NCBI RefSeq assembly: GCF_900115165.1 | Contig: NZ_FOVP01000018.1 | Span: 1-64,000 of the forward strand | Direction of reading: 5' to 3' | DNA: 64,000 nucleotides | DNA from: Roseovarius lutimaris | Lineage (GTDB): Bacteria; Pseudomonadota; Alphaproteobacteria; Rhodobacterales; Rhodobacteraceae | In this document: positions 1-8,451 of the stretch, piece by piece | Numbering within the stretch: position 1 is the first letter of the stretch | Layout: the number at the start of each line of letters is the position of its first letter | Translations under genes and position numbers: made by a program | The notes under the pieces: model-generated | Databases searched by the model: none | The model's input: only the letters and a program-made list of their open reading frames with translations | What the model was told of the DNA's origin: nothing

Positions 1-276
1 TCCTATGGCGCCGCCATGAAGGAAATCGGCAATGCTGACCGCCAGATGACCGGACGCTGGCTGAACAATCGCGCCGAGAATTCGCATCAGCCGTTCCGAC
101 GACGAGAACGCGCCATGACCCGCTTCCGGCGTCTGCGAAGTCTGCAAAAATTCGCCGTCGTTCATTCTTCAGTTTTCAACCACTTCAATTCGGAACGAAG
201 CCTCTCCAGCCGACAGATTTTCAAACAAAACCGAGCCGCTGCTCTTATCGAGTGGCGCGGTCTTTGCATGGCATAA
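1..276 (+). CDS. IS6-family transposase, C-terminal part (cut by window edge)
   Basis: The frame is open from base 1, so the gene starts outside the window. The visible ~91 residues match the C-terminal end of IS6-family DDE transposases. The segment NNRAENSH followed by a run of arginines carries the last catalytic Glu of the DDE triad, and a basic stretch and the usual C-terminal tail ending in WRGLCMA follow. The earlier catalytic Asp residues are not visible. This implies an insertion sequence whose right end lies just downstream of base 276. I could not identify the terminal inverted repeat because the other end is missing. Partial, otherwise intact in what can be seen. Confidence 0.8.
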   Translation, partial: SYGAAMKEIGNADRQMTGRWLNNRAENSHQPFRRRERAMTRFRRLRSLQKFAVVHSSVFNHFNSERSLSSRQIFKQNRAAALIEWRGLCMA

Positions 277-300
277 AAGGCGGCCACCCAGACCTAGCTG

Positions 301-320
301 AGACGAGTTCGAATTCGTCT
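301..320. repeat. Near-perfect 20-bp palindrome beyond the IS6 transposase
   Basis: AGACGA at 301-306 and TCGTCT at 315-320 flank a near-symmetric core, with one mismatched pair in the whole 20 bases. It lies 25 bases after the transposase stop and may be part of the IS end or a recombination or termination structure. There is no T-run. The core looks like a tRNA T-loop, but a proper 5-bp T-stem and an acceptor partner do not form. Confidence 0.35.
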
Positions 321-357
321 GACACCACCATCTGAGATGCATCATCAGCGCGACCGT

Positions 358-768
358 TCAGCCGGGAAGTCCGTCGATGCTTTCGATGGAGGCCAGGGCT
401 TCGTCCCAGTTTGCGCGACTGGAACAGCAGATATGCGCGTTGGGGCGAATGTCGATTGGGCTGTCAAGCGAGCCTGCGGGCACCACAAGCAAACCGGCCT
501 CCGGCTGGGAAATAGGCAGTGCGGATCCGCAGTCGGAGCAAAAGCTTTTCATGTGGCGTGAACCAGGGAGATGAAACGTCTTGATGTTTGCCTCGCCTGA
601 AACCCAGATGAGTTTGGCTGTGGACGAAAACAGGTTTGCCGAATGGGCCGAACCGCTATCCTTGCGGCAGCGGGAACAGTGGCACAGGAAAAAGCTCTCG
701 AACTCTCCCGATATGCGGAATTTCACTGCGCCGCAGAGGCATTGTCCCGTAGTCGGATTGTTGTCCAT
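358..768 (-). CDS. GFA (glutathione-dependent formaldehyde-activating enzyme-like) family protein
   Basis: This 136-residue cytoplasmic protein has the zinc-binding cysteine pattern of the GFA/CENP-V fold: CLCG near residue 10, HCSRC near residue 31 and FCSDCG near residue 77. Family members have been linked to S-hydroxymethylglutathione formation, but most of these short paralogs have no proven substrate. The start is supported by an AGGAGT sequence 7-8 bases before the ATG. The length is normal for the family. It stands alone between the IS6 end and a stretch without genes, so context says nothing about function. It could equally be a glutathione-binding zinc protein of unknown role. Confidence 0.8.
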   Translation of the reverse strand: MDNNPTTGQCLCGAVKFRISGEFESFFLCHCSRCRKDSGSAHSANLFSSTAKLIWVSGEANIKTFHLPGSRHMKSFCSDCGSALPISQPEAGLLVVPAGSLDSPIDIRPNAHICCSSRANWDEALASIESIDGLPG

Positions 769-772
769 TCAC

Positions 773-1293
773 ACTCCTCACGACCGGCACCGCCCTGCCG
801 CCAGTCGAACGCATTCATTGTTCCCTTATATCCACGTGTTGGATTCGGGTCAAAATGGGCTAAAGAGAGACAGTCTCGGCGTGGCAGAGCATCAGCGGAT
901 TGAAAATCATGCTTTTCGTCATTCACGGCCCTGACCGGCCTTTCGGCGACTGGCCAGATTCTGCGTTGCAGTTTCACCGAACCAACCATTCGACACGTTG
1001 TGCAGCATTTTAGGTGGCCGGAGGGCATGCGATCAGCAATCCACCCTGTCACTTGGGAGGGCGCGGGAGTTGTTGTTGGAACCGGAGGACACGCCCCACC
1101 ACGCAAAACGGTTGATAGAGAATTTGCTCCACGTAATGCATTTCGCCAGCGGGTGGTTGGGCAAAGGACGGTCGTCTTCAACTAGTGCACGATATCACTC
1201 GGTGAAGTCGCTACGTCACTTTCATTGCTCGAGATGAGGGCGGCAGATGACGCAGGCCAAAATTGGATCGCTACTTCACCGCTTGTAGGCGTA
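773..1293. other. No recognisable gene
   Basis: Several open frames cross this stretch on both strands, for example about 1000-1185 on the plus strand and 723-1181 on the minus strand. None has a convincing ribosome-binding site or a protein character I recognise. It lies between mobile-element debris and the decayed psuG remnant, and is probably eroded sequence. Confidence 0.4.
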
Positions 1294-1482
1294 TCAAGGG
1301 CGGGACTGTGCGTGGAATGCGACGGCAATGTCGGCGGCCAGCTGTGCGTTGTTCTTCACCAGCGCGATATTGGCTTTGAGGCTCCGTTCCTCTGACAGCT
1401 CGAATATGCGTTGCAGTAGAAAGGGCGTTACCTCCTTGCCGGAAATGCGCCTCTACGGCTAAGCCTTTTCAAGCAGGCGTGT
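1294..1482 (-). pseudogene. psuG: Remnant of pseudouridine-5'-phosphate glycosidase (C-terminal end)
   Basis: Read on the minus strand, bases 1449-1297 encode a segment beginning RISGKEVTPFLLQRI and continuing LKANIALVKNNAQLAADIAVAF, then a stop at 1294-1296. This is the typical C-terminus of PsuG (pseudouridine-5'-phosphate glycosidase, which cleaves pseudouridine monophosphate to uracil and ribose 5-phosphate). Upstream in the same frame there are two TAG stops (1453-1455 and 1459-1461) within what looks like the continuing family sequence, and no N-terminal or catalytic part is present. It is a decayed fragment, not a gene. Confidence 0.7.
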
Positions 1483-1549
1483 CCCGTGCGACCCTCCTCA
1501 CACGGTGTGGTTATTGTCGCTCTTGAAATTGAAGACGCCCGCAGTTCTA

Positions 1550-3193
1550 TCACAGCTGCCTTGCCAACAACTGGTGCGCCCACCGGTTTGCAGATGCGCC
1601 AAAACAGTCATGGATCGAATCCACCGCGATGACGCTGCCAAGCGCCATGCGACCCAGTAGGCAGAGATTTTTCTGGGGCTCTCCGTTGGGTCCAATCAAA
1701 CGGCCATCAGGTTCGGTGCGCAGCCCCAGACCATCTGAAAACGTACTGACCAATCCTTGCTGGTACAGACTGCGGAAAAGTGGCTCGGTCAACTGCTCCA
1801 AGTTTGCGGGCGGGATGACAGCATCGACGATGACAGATGCAACAACCTCTGTATCGCCCTCAATCAGAATCCAGCCGTCGTCAGTCTGTTCGATATCGGG
1901 ATAGTTTGCCGCGACAAGGCTGACCATTTTCGCCTCGATTAGCATCAGCAGTTCCTGGGCAGATCGCACAGGCGGCCCATAAGAATAGCGCTTGATCCCT
2001 TCATCAAAACCAGTGATCGCGGCCGCGGTGTCAGGGTCTATCGCGGTCGGATTGAACCCACGGCGCAGCGCATTTTGAACCTTGCGCCAGATCTGACCAA
2101 TGACATATCCGATGCCCGGCGGCGCCTCGCCTGTGGCAATCGCAATATTTTCGCGTAAGGCATCGACAGGTGCGCGCGTTTCCTGCTGTCCCGGGTCAGC
2201 ACGCTCCAAGCGAAGCCAAGCCTGAATGTCTTCTGCGGTAACCTTGCGGTTCTGAGCGTGCAGAATGCGGAAGGTGGGGGGCACCAAGGCGTCGCAGATC
2301 GTCACCACCGCGTCAGAGGGGGCCTGTTTTGTCCCCGCTTCCAAAGCCCTTGCAAAAGCATCCAACTCAGCGCGATTAAGGTCGAATGTGCGATCGAGTT
2401 TTTCAGTCTGCGGCTTAGGTGCGGGGGGCTGGCCGTTCAGCGAGAACGGCAGGATGCGCAACGGCTCTTGACCTGAGCGAATATAGCGTCCGTCTTTGAA
2501 CGTCCCGCCCCTGCCAATGGTCAGCATTCGAAGCACATCCATCGTCGAGAGCCCAAGCCCTCGGATGGCGACGGTTCGGTCTGCCCAGTGTTGCGCCCGG
2601 TCTAAGAGTTTTCTGTCGGGGTAAGCGGCGCAAACGTCTGCACCACTTTCAGCAGCATGTGCGATCCATCGCGCCAGTTGATCGTCCGGTTTCGTTGCGG
2701 GTTGGCCCAAAGTAAGCAGCACTTCGTCATAAGGTCCAAACCGCTCTTCTTCCGACCGAAGAAAAATACCGTCGTCACTGGAATGTAGCTCAGTGATACG
2801 CTCTGCCTTCTGAGTAAACAGGACGCCCTTCGCATGTCGGCTTATGACTTGCGTAAACCTCTCTGCAAGATAAGCACCAAGCTTTGCGCGGGTTGGAAAT
2901 TTGTCATACTCGGCCGGATCGCCAAGCCAATCCTCAAAATCGCCGATGGCCAGATTCAACGCGGCGGCAGGCTGAAGACCGACCTCTCGCGTCGGTATGT
3001 TAAGAAGGCAGTTGCTGGTTTGCTCAGGCGAATAGTTCGGCCCGGCCCCGGCCCATTTCAGCGGATCAAAGCCATCTATGTGCAGCGTTACATCGGTGTC
3101 CCTGGACGCCACGATCAAGGCTTCAATCGCGCCCAATGCCCGCGGGCCAAGGCCTATGATCGCAATACGCAGGTCGCGGTTTGTCTCTGACAT
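1550..3193 (-). CDS. FAD-NAD(P)-binding family protein
   Basis: The 547-residue protein opens with a Rossmann motif (IAIIGLGPRALGAIEAL, residues ~10-26), and a second region near residue 205 contains VAIRGLGLSTMDVL. Both fit the FAD/NAD(P)-binding (NAD_binding_9-type) family, a group of probable flavin-dependent oxidases or monooxygenases whose substrates are mostly unknown. The conserved WAGAGPNYSPEQ segment near residue 46 is typical of this family. The start has an AGG-type ribosome-binding site (CGGAGGCC) just before the ATG. It points the same way as the UdgX gene, whose stop lies 111 bases upstream, so co-transcription is possible but not shown. No truncation is evident. Confidence 0.7.
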   Translation of the reverse strand: MSETNRDLRIAIIGLGPRALGAIEALIVASRDTDVTLHIDGFDPLKWAGAGPNYSPEQTSNCLLNIPTREVGLQPAAALNLAIGDFEDWLGDPAEYDKFPTRAKLGAYLAERFTQVISRHAKGVLFTQKAERITELHSSDDGIFLRSEEERFGPYDEVLLTLGQPATKPDDQLARWIAHAAESGADVCAAYPDRKLLDRAQHWADRTVAIRGLGLSTMDVLRMLTIGRGGTFKDGRYIRSGQEPLRILPFSLNGQPPAPKPQTEKLDRTFDLNRAELDAFARALEAGTKQAPSDAVVTICDALVPPTFRILHAQNRKVTAEDIQAWLRLERADPGQQETRAPVDALRENIAIATGEAPPGIGYVIGQIWRKVQNALRRGFNPTAIDPDTAAAITGFDEGIKRYSYGPPVRSAQELLMLIEAKMVSLVAANYPDIEQTDDGWILIEGDTEVVASVIVDAVIPPANLEQLTEPLFRSLYQQGLVSTFSDGLGLRTEPDGRLIGPNGEPQKNLCLLGRMALGSVIAVDSIHDCFGASANRWAHQLLARQL

Positions 3194-3304
3194 GTTGGCC
3201 TCCGTTCGTTCAGCGCCCTTAATAACTGTGACAATCGTTCAGGCCTTACTTTCGCGCCGAACCCTTCGACTATTGCGCAAAAGGTCAGACCTGCCAACGT
3301 CGAA

Positions 3305-4735
3305 CTAGGGCGCCAATCCGCTGAGCCGGTTCGCCAGATCCAGATCGCGCCGAACATCGTTTTCCGCCGTGTGCCGTTTGTCTGGATCGCGCATACGCAA
3401 AAGAAAGGACGGGTGGAATGTCAGGACGAGTTGCGTGCCGTCGTCAAGTTTCAGGGCTTCGCCCCGGCGTAGCGTCAGATCGCTTCCGTTCCCAGTAAGG
3501 GCCAGAGCCGCAGTCGAGCCCATCGCAAGAATGACCTTTGGCTTTATGGTGGCGCATTCAGCGTCGAGCCACCATTTGCAGTGCGTCACTTCGCCGATGT
3601 TTGGCCGTTGGTGAATGCGCCGATGGCCCCGGGGGTTGAATTTGAAATGTTTGACCGCGTTCGTCACATAGGCCTTTTCCCGGTCCAGCCCGGCATCCCT
3701 TGCCAATTTATCGAACAATTTACCCGCCGGGCCAACGAAGGGGCGGCCAGCCAGATCTTCCAGATCGCCGGGTTGTTCGCCAACGATCATCAAGGAGGCG
3801 TCCTGCGGACCCTCGCCAAGCACAGCCTGCGTGACGTTGCAGTGAAGGTCGCACCTCGTGCAATCGGCAACCGCAACGCTAAGTTCATCGGGCGATCCCG
3901 ACCAAGCCGTGCCCAGGGCCGCCACCTGCTTTTGCACCTTGGCCGCCCGCAGGGGTGGTATCGTGGGGGCCGCCCGATTCATCTCGCGAACGCGCGCAGG
4001 GGCGGTCGCAATAAGGTCAGGGATCGCGGCCGTTTCGGGCATGTTCTTCCAATATTTCTTGGGCATTTCAGACTGCATGGCCTTCACCTTCAGCCGGGCG
4101 GGATTGAAGATGTTTCGAAAATAGGTGGTCCAAAGCTGTTCGCAGGCATCCTCGGGCAGCGGTGGTTTGGGTTGGCCTTCGCCGTAGGTAAGTTCGCCAT
4201 TGATGAAAAACGCGCTGACATCGGGCGTGATGATGCGCCAATCCATGTCGCCAAACCGGCGGGCAAAAAAGGTGGCGGTCGGCTCGACTGTATGGTGGGT
4301 GGGTTCGAACCAAGCGGCAAAAGATCGGCGGGTATCGTCGGGCGCACCCACGTCGCGAAACCGCACGAAGGCTTTCATCTTGTGCTGGCAGCGATGCACG
4401 TTCTTTTCCATCCGGCGCAGGGTCGACATATCAGCATCCGCGCGGTCGGTCATCAAGTGGGGCCTGTCGCGCAGTCGCCACAGCACCTGATACAACATGC
4501 TGAACCGTGTTGGATCGCTGTGCCAGACGACAGAATTGGCAAGCGTAATGAAGCTGCGCGGCACCTTCAGCGCGGGCTTGACATCAGGTGGCGGGGCCGC
4601 ATCCCACAGACCGGTGGCTGATGCTTCATCCCCCCAAGCGACGTTTGCGGGTGGCACATTTGCATTGATCAACGCGCGCGCCGCATCACGCCAAGACTGC
4701 GCGGTGCCGATCATCGGCATTGTCATCCGATACAT
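3305..4735 (-). CDS. udgX: UdgX-family uracil-DNA crosslinking glycosylase with N-terminal DUF4130 domain
   Basis: This ~476-residue protein has two parts. Residues ~1-230 resemble the DUF4130 domain (YRMTMPMIGTAQSWRDAAR at the start). The C-terminal part is a UdgX-type uracil-DNA glycosylase with motif A GEQPGDLED, the insertion RGHRRIH and motif B HPSFLLR. His375 of the RRIH loop corresponds to the residue that in UdgX forms a covalent bond to the deoxyribose after uracil removal. The region DCTRCDLHC supplies Cys residues of the usual iron-sulfur cluster. I chose the ATG at 4735 because it overlaps the stop of the radical SAM gene by one base (TGATG), implying translational coupling. The longer frame upstream lies inside that gene. 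Confidence 0.9.
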   Translation of the reverse strand: MYRMTMPMIGTAQSWRDAARALINANVPPANVAWGDEASATGLWDAAPPPDVKPALKVPRSFITLANSVVWHSDPTRFSMLYQVLWRLRDRPHLMTDRADADMSTLRRMEKNVHRCQHKMKAFVRFRDVGAPDDTRRSFAAWFEPTHHTVEPTATFFARRFGDMDWRIITPDVSAFFINGELTYGEGQPKPPLPEDACEQLWTTYFRNIFNPARLKVKAMQSEMPKKYWKNMPETAAIPDLIATAPARVREMNRAAPTIPPLRAAKVQKQVAALGTAWSGSPDELSVAVADCTRCDLHCNVTQAVLGEGPQDASLMIVGEQPGDLEDLAGRPFVGPAGKLFDKLARDAGLDREKAYVTNAVKHFKFNPRGHRRIHQRPNIGEVTHCKWWLDAECATIKPKVILAMGSTAALALTGNGSDLTLRRGEALKLDDGTQLVLTFHPSFLLRMRDPDKRHTAENDVRRDLDLANRLSGLAP

Positions 4736-5970
4736 CAAAACAGGCTCATTTGCTCCGGCGGCGGCGCGAACTTTGCGCGCAGATCGGCGCTGTCTGTCAG
4801 CCCGGCAGGCGACCATCCGACCGCTGTCACAAAGGCCCGCGCCTTTTTCATCGAAACGCCCATACGTGTCAGGTCTTCGTAGCGCAGCGTGCGATGGCGA
4901 CGGGTCGCAAGGATGCGGCTGACGGTCTTGACGCCGAAACCGGGCACACGCAGCAACATCTCTCGACTGGCCGTGTTGACGTCCAGCGGGAACAAACCGC
5001 GATGCGCCAGGGCCCAGGCGATCTTTGGGTCAAAATCAAGATCGAGATTGCCGTCTCTGGTCACGCCGGTGATTTCGTCCAGTTCAAAGCCGTAAAATCT
5101 GAGTAGCCAGTCGGCCTGATACAATCGATGTTCGCGCTTCAACGGTGGGCGGATCAGCGGCAGGTTTTTTGAACTATCTGGGATCGGCGAAAAAGCCGAG
5201 TAGTAAACCCGTTTGAGGCCATAGCTGGAATAGAGGCGCGTTGATTGACCAAGGATCGTTGCATCATTTGACGCATCCGCCCCGACAATTACCTGCGTCG
5301 ACTGTCCTGCTGGCGCAAAGCGGGGGGGGCGTTTGCCGGTGTAGGTTTTCTCGGCACTGCCCTGTTTTCGCAATTTCACGAACGCCATCGCTTTGCGGAT
5401 CTGCGTGGGGTTCTTTTCCGGCGCAAGTTGCGTCACGGCGGTATCGGTCGGAAGCTCGACATTGATCGACAAGCGATCCGCCAAAAGCCCCGCTTCGGCG
5501 ATCAATTCCGGCGCCGCATCAGGGATAGTCTTCAGATGAATGTAGCCGCGAAAATTCTCTTCGTGTCGCAACTTTCGTGCGATCTGCACCATGTCGGACA
5601 TCGTAATATCCGGCGATCGGATGATCCCGGAGGATAGAAACAACCCTTCGATATAATTGCGTCTGTAGAACTCGATCGTCAGTTTCACGACCTCATCCAC
5701 CGTGAAGCGCGCGCGCGGGATGTTGGACGACACGCGGTTCACGCAATATGCGCAATCATAGATGCAAAAATTCGTCATCAGGATTTTGAGCAGAGATATG
5801 CAGCGCCCATCGGGTGCATAGGCGTGGCAAATTCCGCTGCCGGTGTTGGACCCCAGGCCCTTGCCGTCGCGTGAATCGCGCTTGGTCGATCCGGACGATG
5901 CGCAAGACGCGTCGTATTTCGCGGCATCGCTCAGGATGGCCAATTTTGATTCCAATGAGCTACATTTCAT
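4735..5970 (-). CDS. Putative DNA modification/repair radical SAM protein (UdgX partner)
   Basis: The 411-residue protein has the radical SAM cluster motif C69-x3-C73-x2-C76 (NFCIYDCAYC), a conserved start (LESKLAILSDAAKYDASCASSG) and a helix-hairpin-helix-like C-terminal segment (LLRVPGFGVKTVSRIL) that suggests DNA contact. This matches the radical SAM family that is nearly always paired with a DUF4130-UDG fusion. The reaction is unknown. A role in DNA base modification or repair is inferred from the partner and the hairpin. The ATG at 5970 fits the family N-terminus. A LexA operator ends three bases upstream, so longer starts would place the operator inside the coding region. First gene of a two-gene operon with udgX. 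Confidence 0.85.
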   Translation of the reverse strand: MKCSSLESKLAILSDAAKYDASCASSGSTKRDSRDGKGLGSNTGSGICHAYAPDGRCISLLKILMTNFCIYDCAYCVNRVSSNIPRARFTVDEVVKLTIEFYRRNYIEGLFLSSGIIRSPDITMSDMVQIARKLRHEENFRGYIHLKTIPDAAPELIAEAGLLADRLSINVELPTDTAVTQLAPEKNPTQIRKAMAFVKLRKQGSAEKTYTGKRPPRFAPAGQSTQVIVGADASNDATILGQSTRLYSSYGLKRVYYSAFSPIPDSSKNLPLIRPPLKREHRLYQADWLLRFYGFELDEITGVTRDGNLDLDFDPKIAWALAHRGLFPLDVNTASREMLLRVPGFGVKTVSRILATRRHRTLRYEDLTRMGVSMKKARAFVTAVGWSPAGLTDSADLRAKFAPPPEQMSLF

Positions 5971-5972
5971 AT

Positions 5973-5987
5973 GTTCACTATATGTTC
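5973..5987. promoter_or_regulatory. LexA (SOS) box, alphaproteobacterial type
   Basis: The sequence is GTTC (5973-5976), seven bases, GTTC (5984-5987), an exact match to the direct-repeat operator GTTC-N7-GTTC used by LexA in Rhodobacter, Rhizobium and Caulobacter. It sits 3-17 bases before the radical SAM start codon and overlaps the predicted -10 element, an ideal place for repression. It predicts DNA-damage induction of the radical SAM-UdgX operon. Confidence 0.8.
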
Positions 5988-6005
5988 CGAACCCGGAAGT
6001 CGCAA
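5977..6005 (-). promoter_or_regulatory. Predicted sigma70 promoter of the radical SAM-UdgX operon
   Basis: On the minus strand TTGCGA (6005-6000) and TATAGT (5982-5977) are separated by exactly 17 bases. Transcription would begin about seven bases after TATAGT, at or next to the ATG at 5970, so the message is predicted to be leaderless. This agrees with the absence of any Shine-Dalgarno sequence. The -10 element lies inside the LexA box. Confidence 0.6.
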
Positions 6006-6227
6006 CAAGTCTGGTTAACCTCATCATTTTTGCGGCGGAAAGCCGCTTTTCCCGACGTTTTATCGTTACGCGAAATGGCTATTTTCCCTTGTGCAACAAA
6101 CCAAGCGAAACCGCGTTGGAGAATTCAACAATGAGGGGTGTTTGATTAACTCGTTAATTTCCGTAATATGGGGTTTCGATCTAGGCCGTCGCTATGGCAC
6201 CCCCCAACCACTAGGCTCAGTGTCGAA

Positions 6228-7646
6228 ATGCATACAGTTCCAGAGAATTCATCGGTGCCGGTCAGTCGACTTGACGTCACCAGCTTCATTGATGCGATGC
6301 AGGACGAGGTTGCGATTCTTGATAGCAATGGTGTCATTGTTGCGACCAACAAGGCATGGCGGCAGTTCAGTGCAGAGAATGGCGGCGATGCGGCCAATGC
6401 CTTTGCAGGTTCAAATTACATTGAGGTCTGTCGTCACGCAAAAGGCACATCGAGTGCGGAAGCCGCGATCATTCCCAATGGGTTCGAGCATACCCTGCGC
6501 ACTGGCGAACTGTTCCGCTGCGAATACCCCTGCGATAGCCCGACAGTCAAACGGTGGTTCGAACTGACCGCAAATCGGCTTATCGACGATGATGACAGAT
6601 TCCTCGTGGTTCAACATCGCAACATCACAATCCGCCACATCGAACGCGCCGAGATCGAACAAGCCTTCATAGATTCAAATGCGATGGGTGCGCTGGTTGC
6701 AACGACGTCAGATGCCATAATCAGCTATGATCTCGACGGCAACATCATCACGTGGAACCGGGCTGCCCAAAAGCTCTATGGCTATTCAAAAGAAGAAGCA
6801 TTGGGTCAGTCGCTTGAGCTTCTTTATCCCAAAAACTGGCCCAAACCCGTGTCATATTATCGGGACGAGATAATCGCCGGTCGGTTGGAAAGTTTCGAAG
6901 CGACACGCGTCGGCAAGGATGGCACGCACCGCGAGGTCTGGATCAGCTGCGCGCCCATTCGTGGCGTTTCAGGCGAAGTTGTCGCAGTTTCCAATATTCA
7001 CCGCGACGTAACAGAAATACGCGAAGCAGAGAGGGCCCGCGATCTCATCGCGCAAGAAGTCATCCATCGTGCCAAGAATATGCTGAGCATCGTCATTGCG
7101 ATCCAGCGCCAAACCGCCCGAATTGAGGGAACGGTGGAAGGTTTCAAGCGTAGTTTTGAAGCGCGCCTCCATTCTCTTGCCCAATCAACCGACCTTCTGG
7201 TGAACAGCGCTTGGACTGGTGTGGGCTTGCATGATCTTGCCAATGACCAGCTTGAGCCTTTTGTTGACCCAAACAATGTCAGGCATTCCCTTGCCGGCCC
7301 GCACGTTGAACTCAGACCCCAAGGCGTGCAGGCGATTGGTATGGCTTTTCACGAATTGGCGACAAATTCGGCCAAATATGGTGTTCTCAAACAAGGTTCG
7401 GGGCAGATCGACATTGTTTGGGCTATCAACCAGGTCGAAGACGACCAAACACTCCATCTATGCTGGAAGGAAACCGGCGTCGAGACGGGACAAAACTGCA
7501 AGCCTCGCGGTTTTGGAAGCACAGTATTGACATCTCTTACACCCAAAATGATTGGCGCAGACAACGTATTCGAGGTCGGGCCGCACGACGTTAAGTGGTC
7601 AATTACGATCTCCGCCAAACACTTCTGCGTTCCGGCACACTTTTGA
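6228..7646 (+). CDS. PAS-domain sensor histidine kinase, HWE/HisKA_2 type
   Basis: The protein has an N-terminal PAS-like region (AILDSNGVIVATNKAW, residues ~28-43), a second PAS domain (ISYDLDGNIITWNRAA near 165) with the following PAC segment, and a kinase core. The core shows the phospho-acceptor helix EVIHRAKNMLSIV, the N-box FHELATNSAKYG and the W-x-E signature WKETG that defines HWE kinases. No membrane segment is apparent, so it is probably cytosolic. The usual LOV cysteine motif is not seen. I prefer the ATG at 6228 because the 20 codons before it (from 6168) look non-coding, but no strong ribosome-binding site decides this. No response regulator gene is adjacent, so it is an orphan kinase. 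Confidence 0.85.
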   Translation: MHTVPENSSVPVSRLDVTSFIDAMQDEVAILDSNGVIVATNKAWRQFSAENGGDAANAFAGSNYIEVCRHAKGTSSAEAAIIPNGFEHTLRTGELFRCEYPCDSPTVKRWFELTANRLIDDDDRFLVVQHRNITIRHIERAEIEQAFIDSNAMGALVATTSDAIISYDLDGNIITWNRAAQKLYGYSKEEALGQSLELLYPKNWPKPVSYYRDEIIAGRLESFEATRVGKDGTHREVWISCAPIRGVSGEVVAVSNIHRDVTEIREAERARDLIAQEVIHRAKNMLSIVIAIQRQTARIEGTVEGFKRSFEARLHSLAQSTDLLVNSAWTGVGLHDLANDQLEPFVDPNNVRHSLAGPHVELRPQGVQAIGMAFHELATNSAKYGVLKQGSGQIDIVWAINQVEDDQTLHLCWKETGVETGQNCKPRGFGSTVLTSLTPKMIGADNVFEVGPHDVKWSITISAKHFCVPAHF

Positions 7647-7853
7647 TTTATGAGGGCCTTCTTTGCAGCTGAACCCTGACAACCAACCTGAGACCGCGCA
7701 GTTTCAAGTGGTAATCGGCACGACTATGGAACACCAAATCGCGCAAACAGGGCCCCATCATTGAATACTACACAATCAGCTGCCGGACAGCGGGTAGACA
7801 TGACTGTCTCTGAACAATGCATGTTGAATGTCACTGAGAATTGACCCATGCGG

Positions 7854-8174
7854 TTACTTAAGGCCCAGCCGATGACCCGCCGTGAATGCACGGTCCAGGA
7901 TCACGGCCAGATACAACCACCCTTCACGGGTCCAGACATAGCTGATGTCACCGGCCCATTTCTGATTAGGCGCGTTGGCGGTGAAGTCACGATCCAGCAG
8001 GTTCGGCGCAATGTTGAACTTATGATCGCTGTCAGTCGTCACCTTGTGTTTGCGTGTTCTGACAACGGATATACCGTTCTGGCGCATCAATCTGCCCACC
8101 CGGCGGTGCCCGACATCCAAGCCGATCTCTTTCAACTCTTCGGTCATCCGTGGCCGACCATATCCGCGGCCAAC
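7854..8174 (-). pseudogene. IS3-family transposase (OrfB) remnant
   Basis: The minus-strand frame contains GYGRPRMTEELKEIG, then GHRRVGRLMRQNGI and APNQKWAGDISYVWTREGWLYLAVILD, the central part of IS3-family OrfB with the first catalytic Asp (GDISY). The frame has a stop at 8175-8177, and the homology ends abruptly at 7854 before the second Asp and the Glu of the DDE triad. Both ends are missing, so it cannot be active. It separates the kinase from the permease operon. The 7647-7853 stretch before it holds no gene that I recognise. Confidence 0.8.
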
Positions 8175-8177
8175 TTA

Positions 8178-8451
8178 TATGAGGCAGTGTTTTCGGCAAC
8201 GAAGACTTCATCGCGCTTCTGCGTTGATGAAACCGCCATATGCAGAATGCTCACCTGCCGAAAGCAACTGCGTGATGTTCATTTTGCGCGATCACAAGAC
8301 CCATGCTTGCCAACAACACCGTGAATCTGCGGTCAGCAGAAGCGTCGCCGCATTGCAGCGTATGAAAATAAGTTGATTTTCGGGAATAATTGTCATTCAT
8401 TGTTGAGATAGTTTTATTAACGACAAGAAACAAGCCACAGGGAGATTCCAA
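8178..8451. other. Intergenic stretch beside the IS3 remnant
   Basis: No gene is supported here. The left part is probably eroded insertion-sequence DNA, and the AT-rich right part (about 8360-8450) is likely to hold the promoter of the following operon. No clear operator was seen. CACAGGGAG shortly before 8452 is a plausible ribosome-binding site. Confidence 0.4.

Noticed and set aside
301..330. tRNA or tmRNA 3'-end (GTTCGAAT followed by ACCACCA)
   Set aside because: A 5-bp T-stem with a 7-base loop does not form, and no matching acceptor 5' strand or anticodon arm lies upstream; the palindrome explains the look.
723..1181. 152-codon minus-strand frame as a gene
   Set aside because: No ribosome-binding site, odd composition and overlap with the GFA gene.
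3581..4621. Long plus-strand frame opposite udgX
   Set aside because: Antisense shadow of a GC-rich gene; its product has no family character, whereas the minus strand has clear motifs.
7647..7853. Part of a second insertion sequence between the kinase and the IS3 remnant
   Set aside because: I could not find terminal repeats or a transposase frame; evidence too weak.
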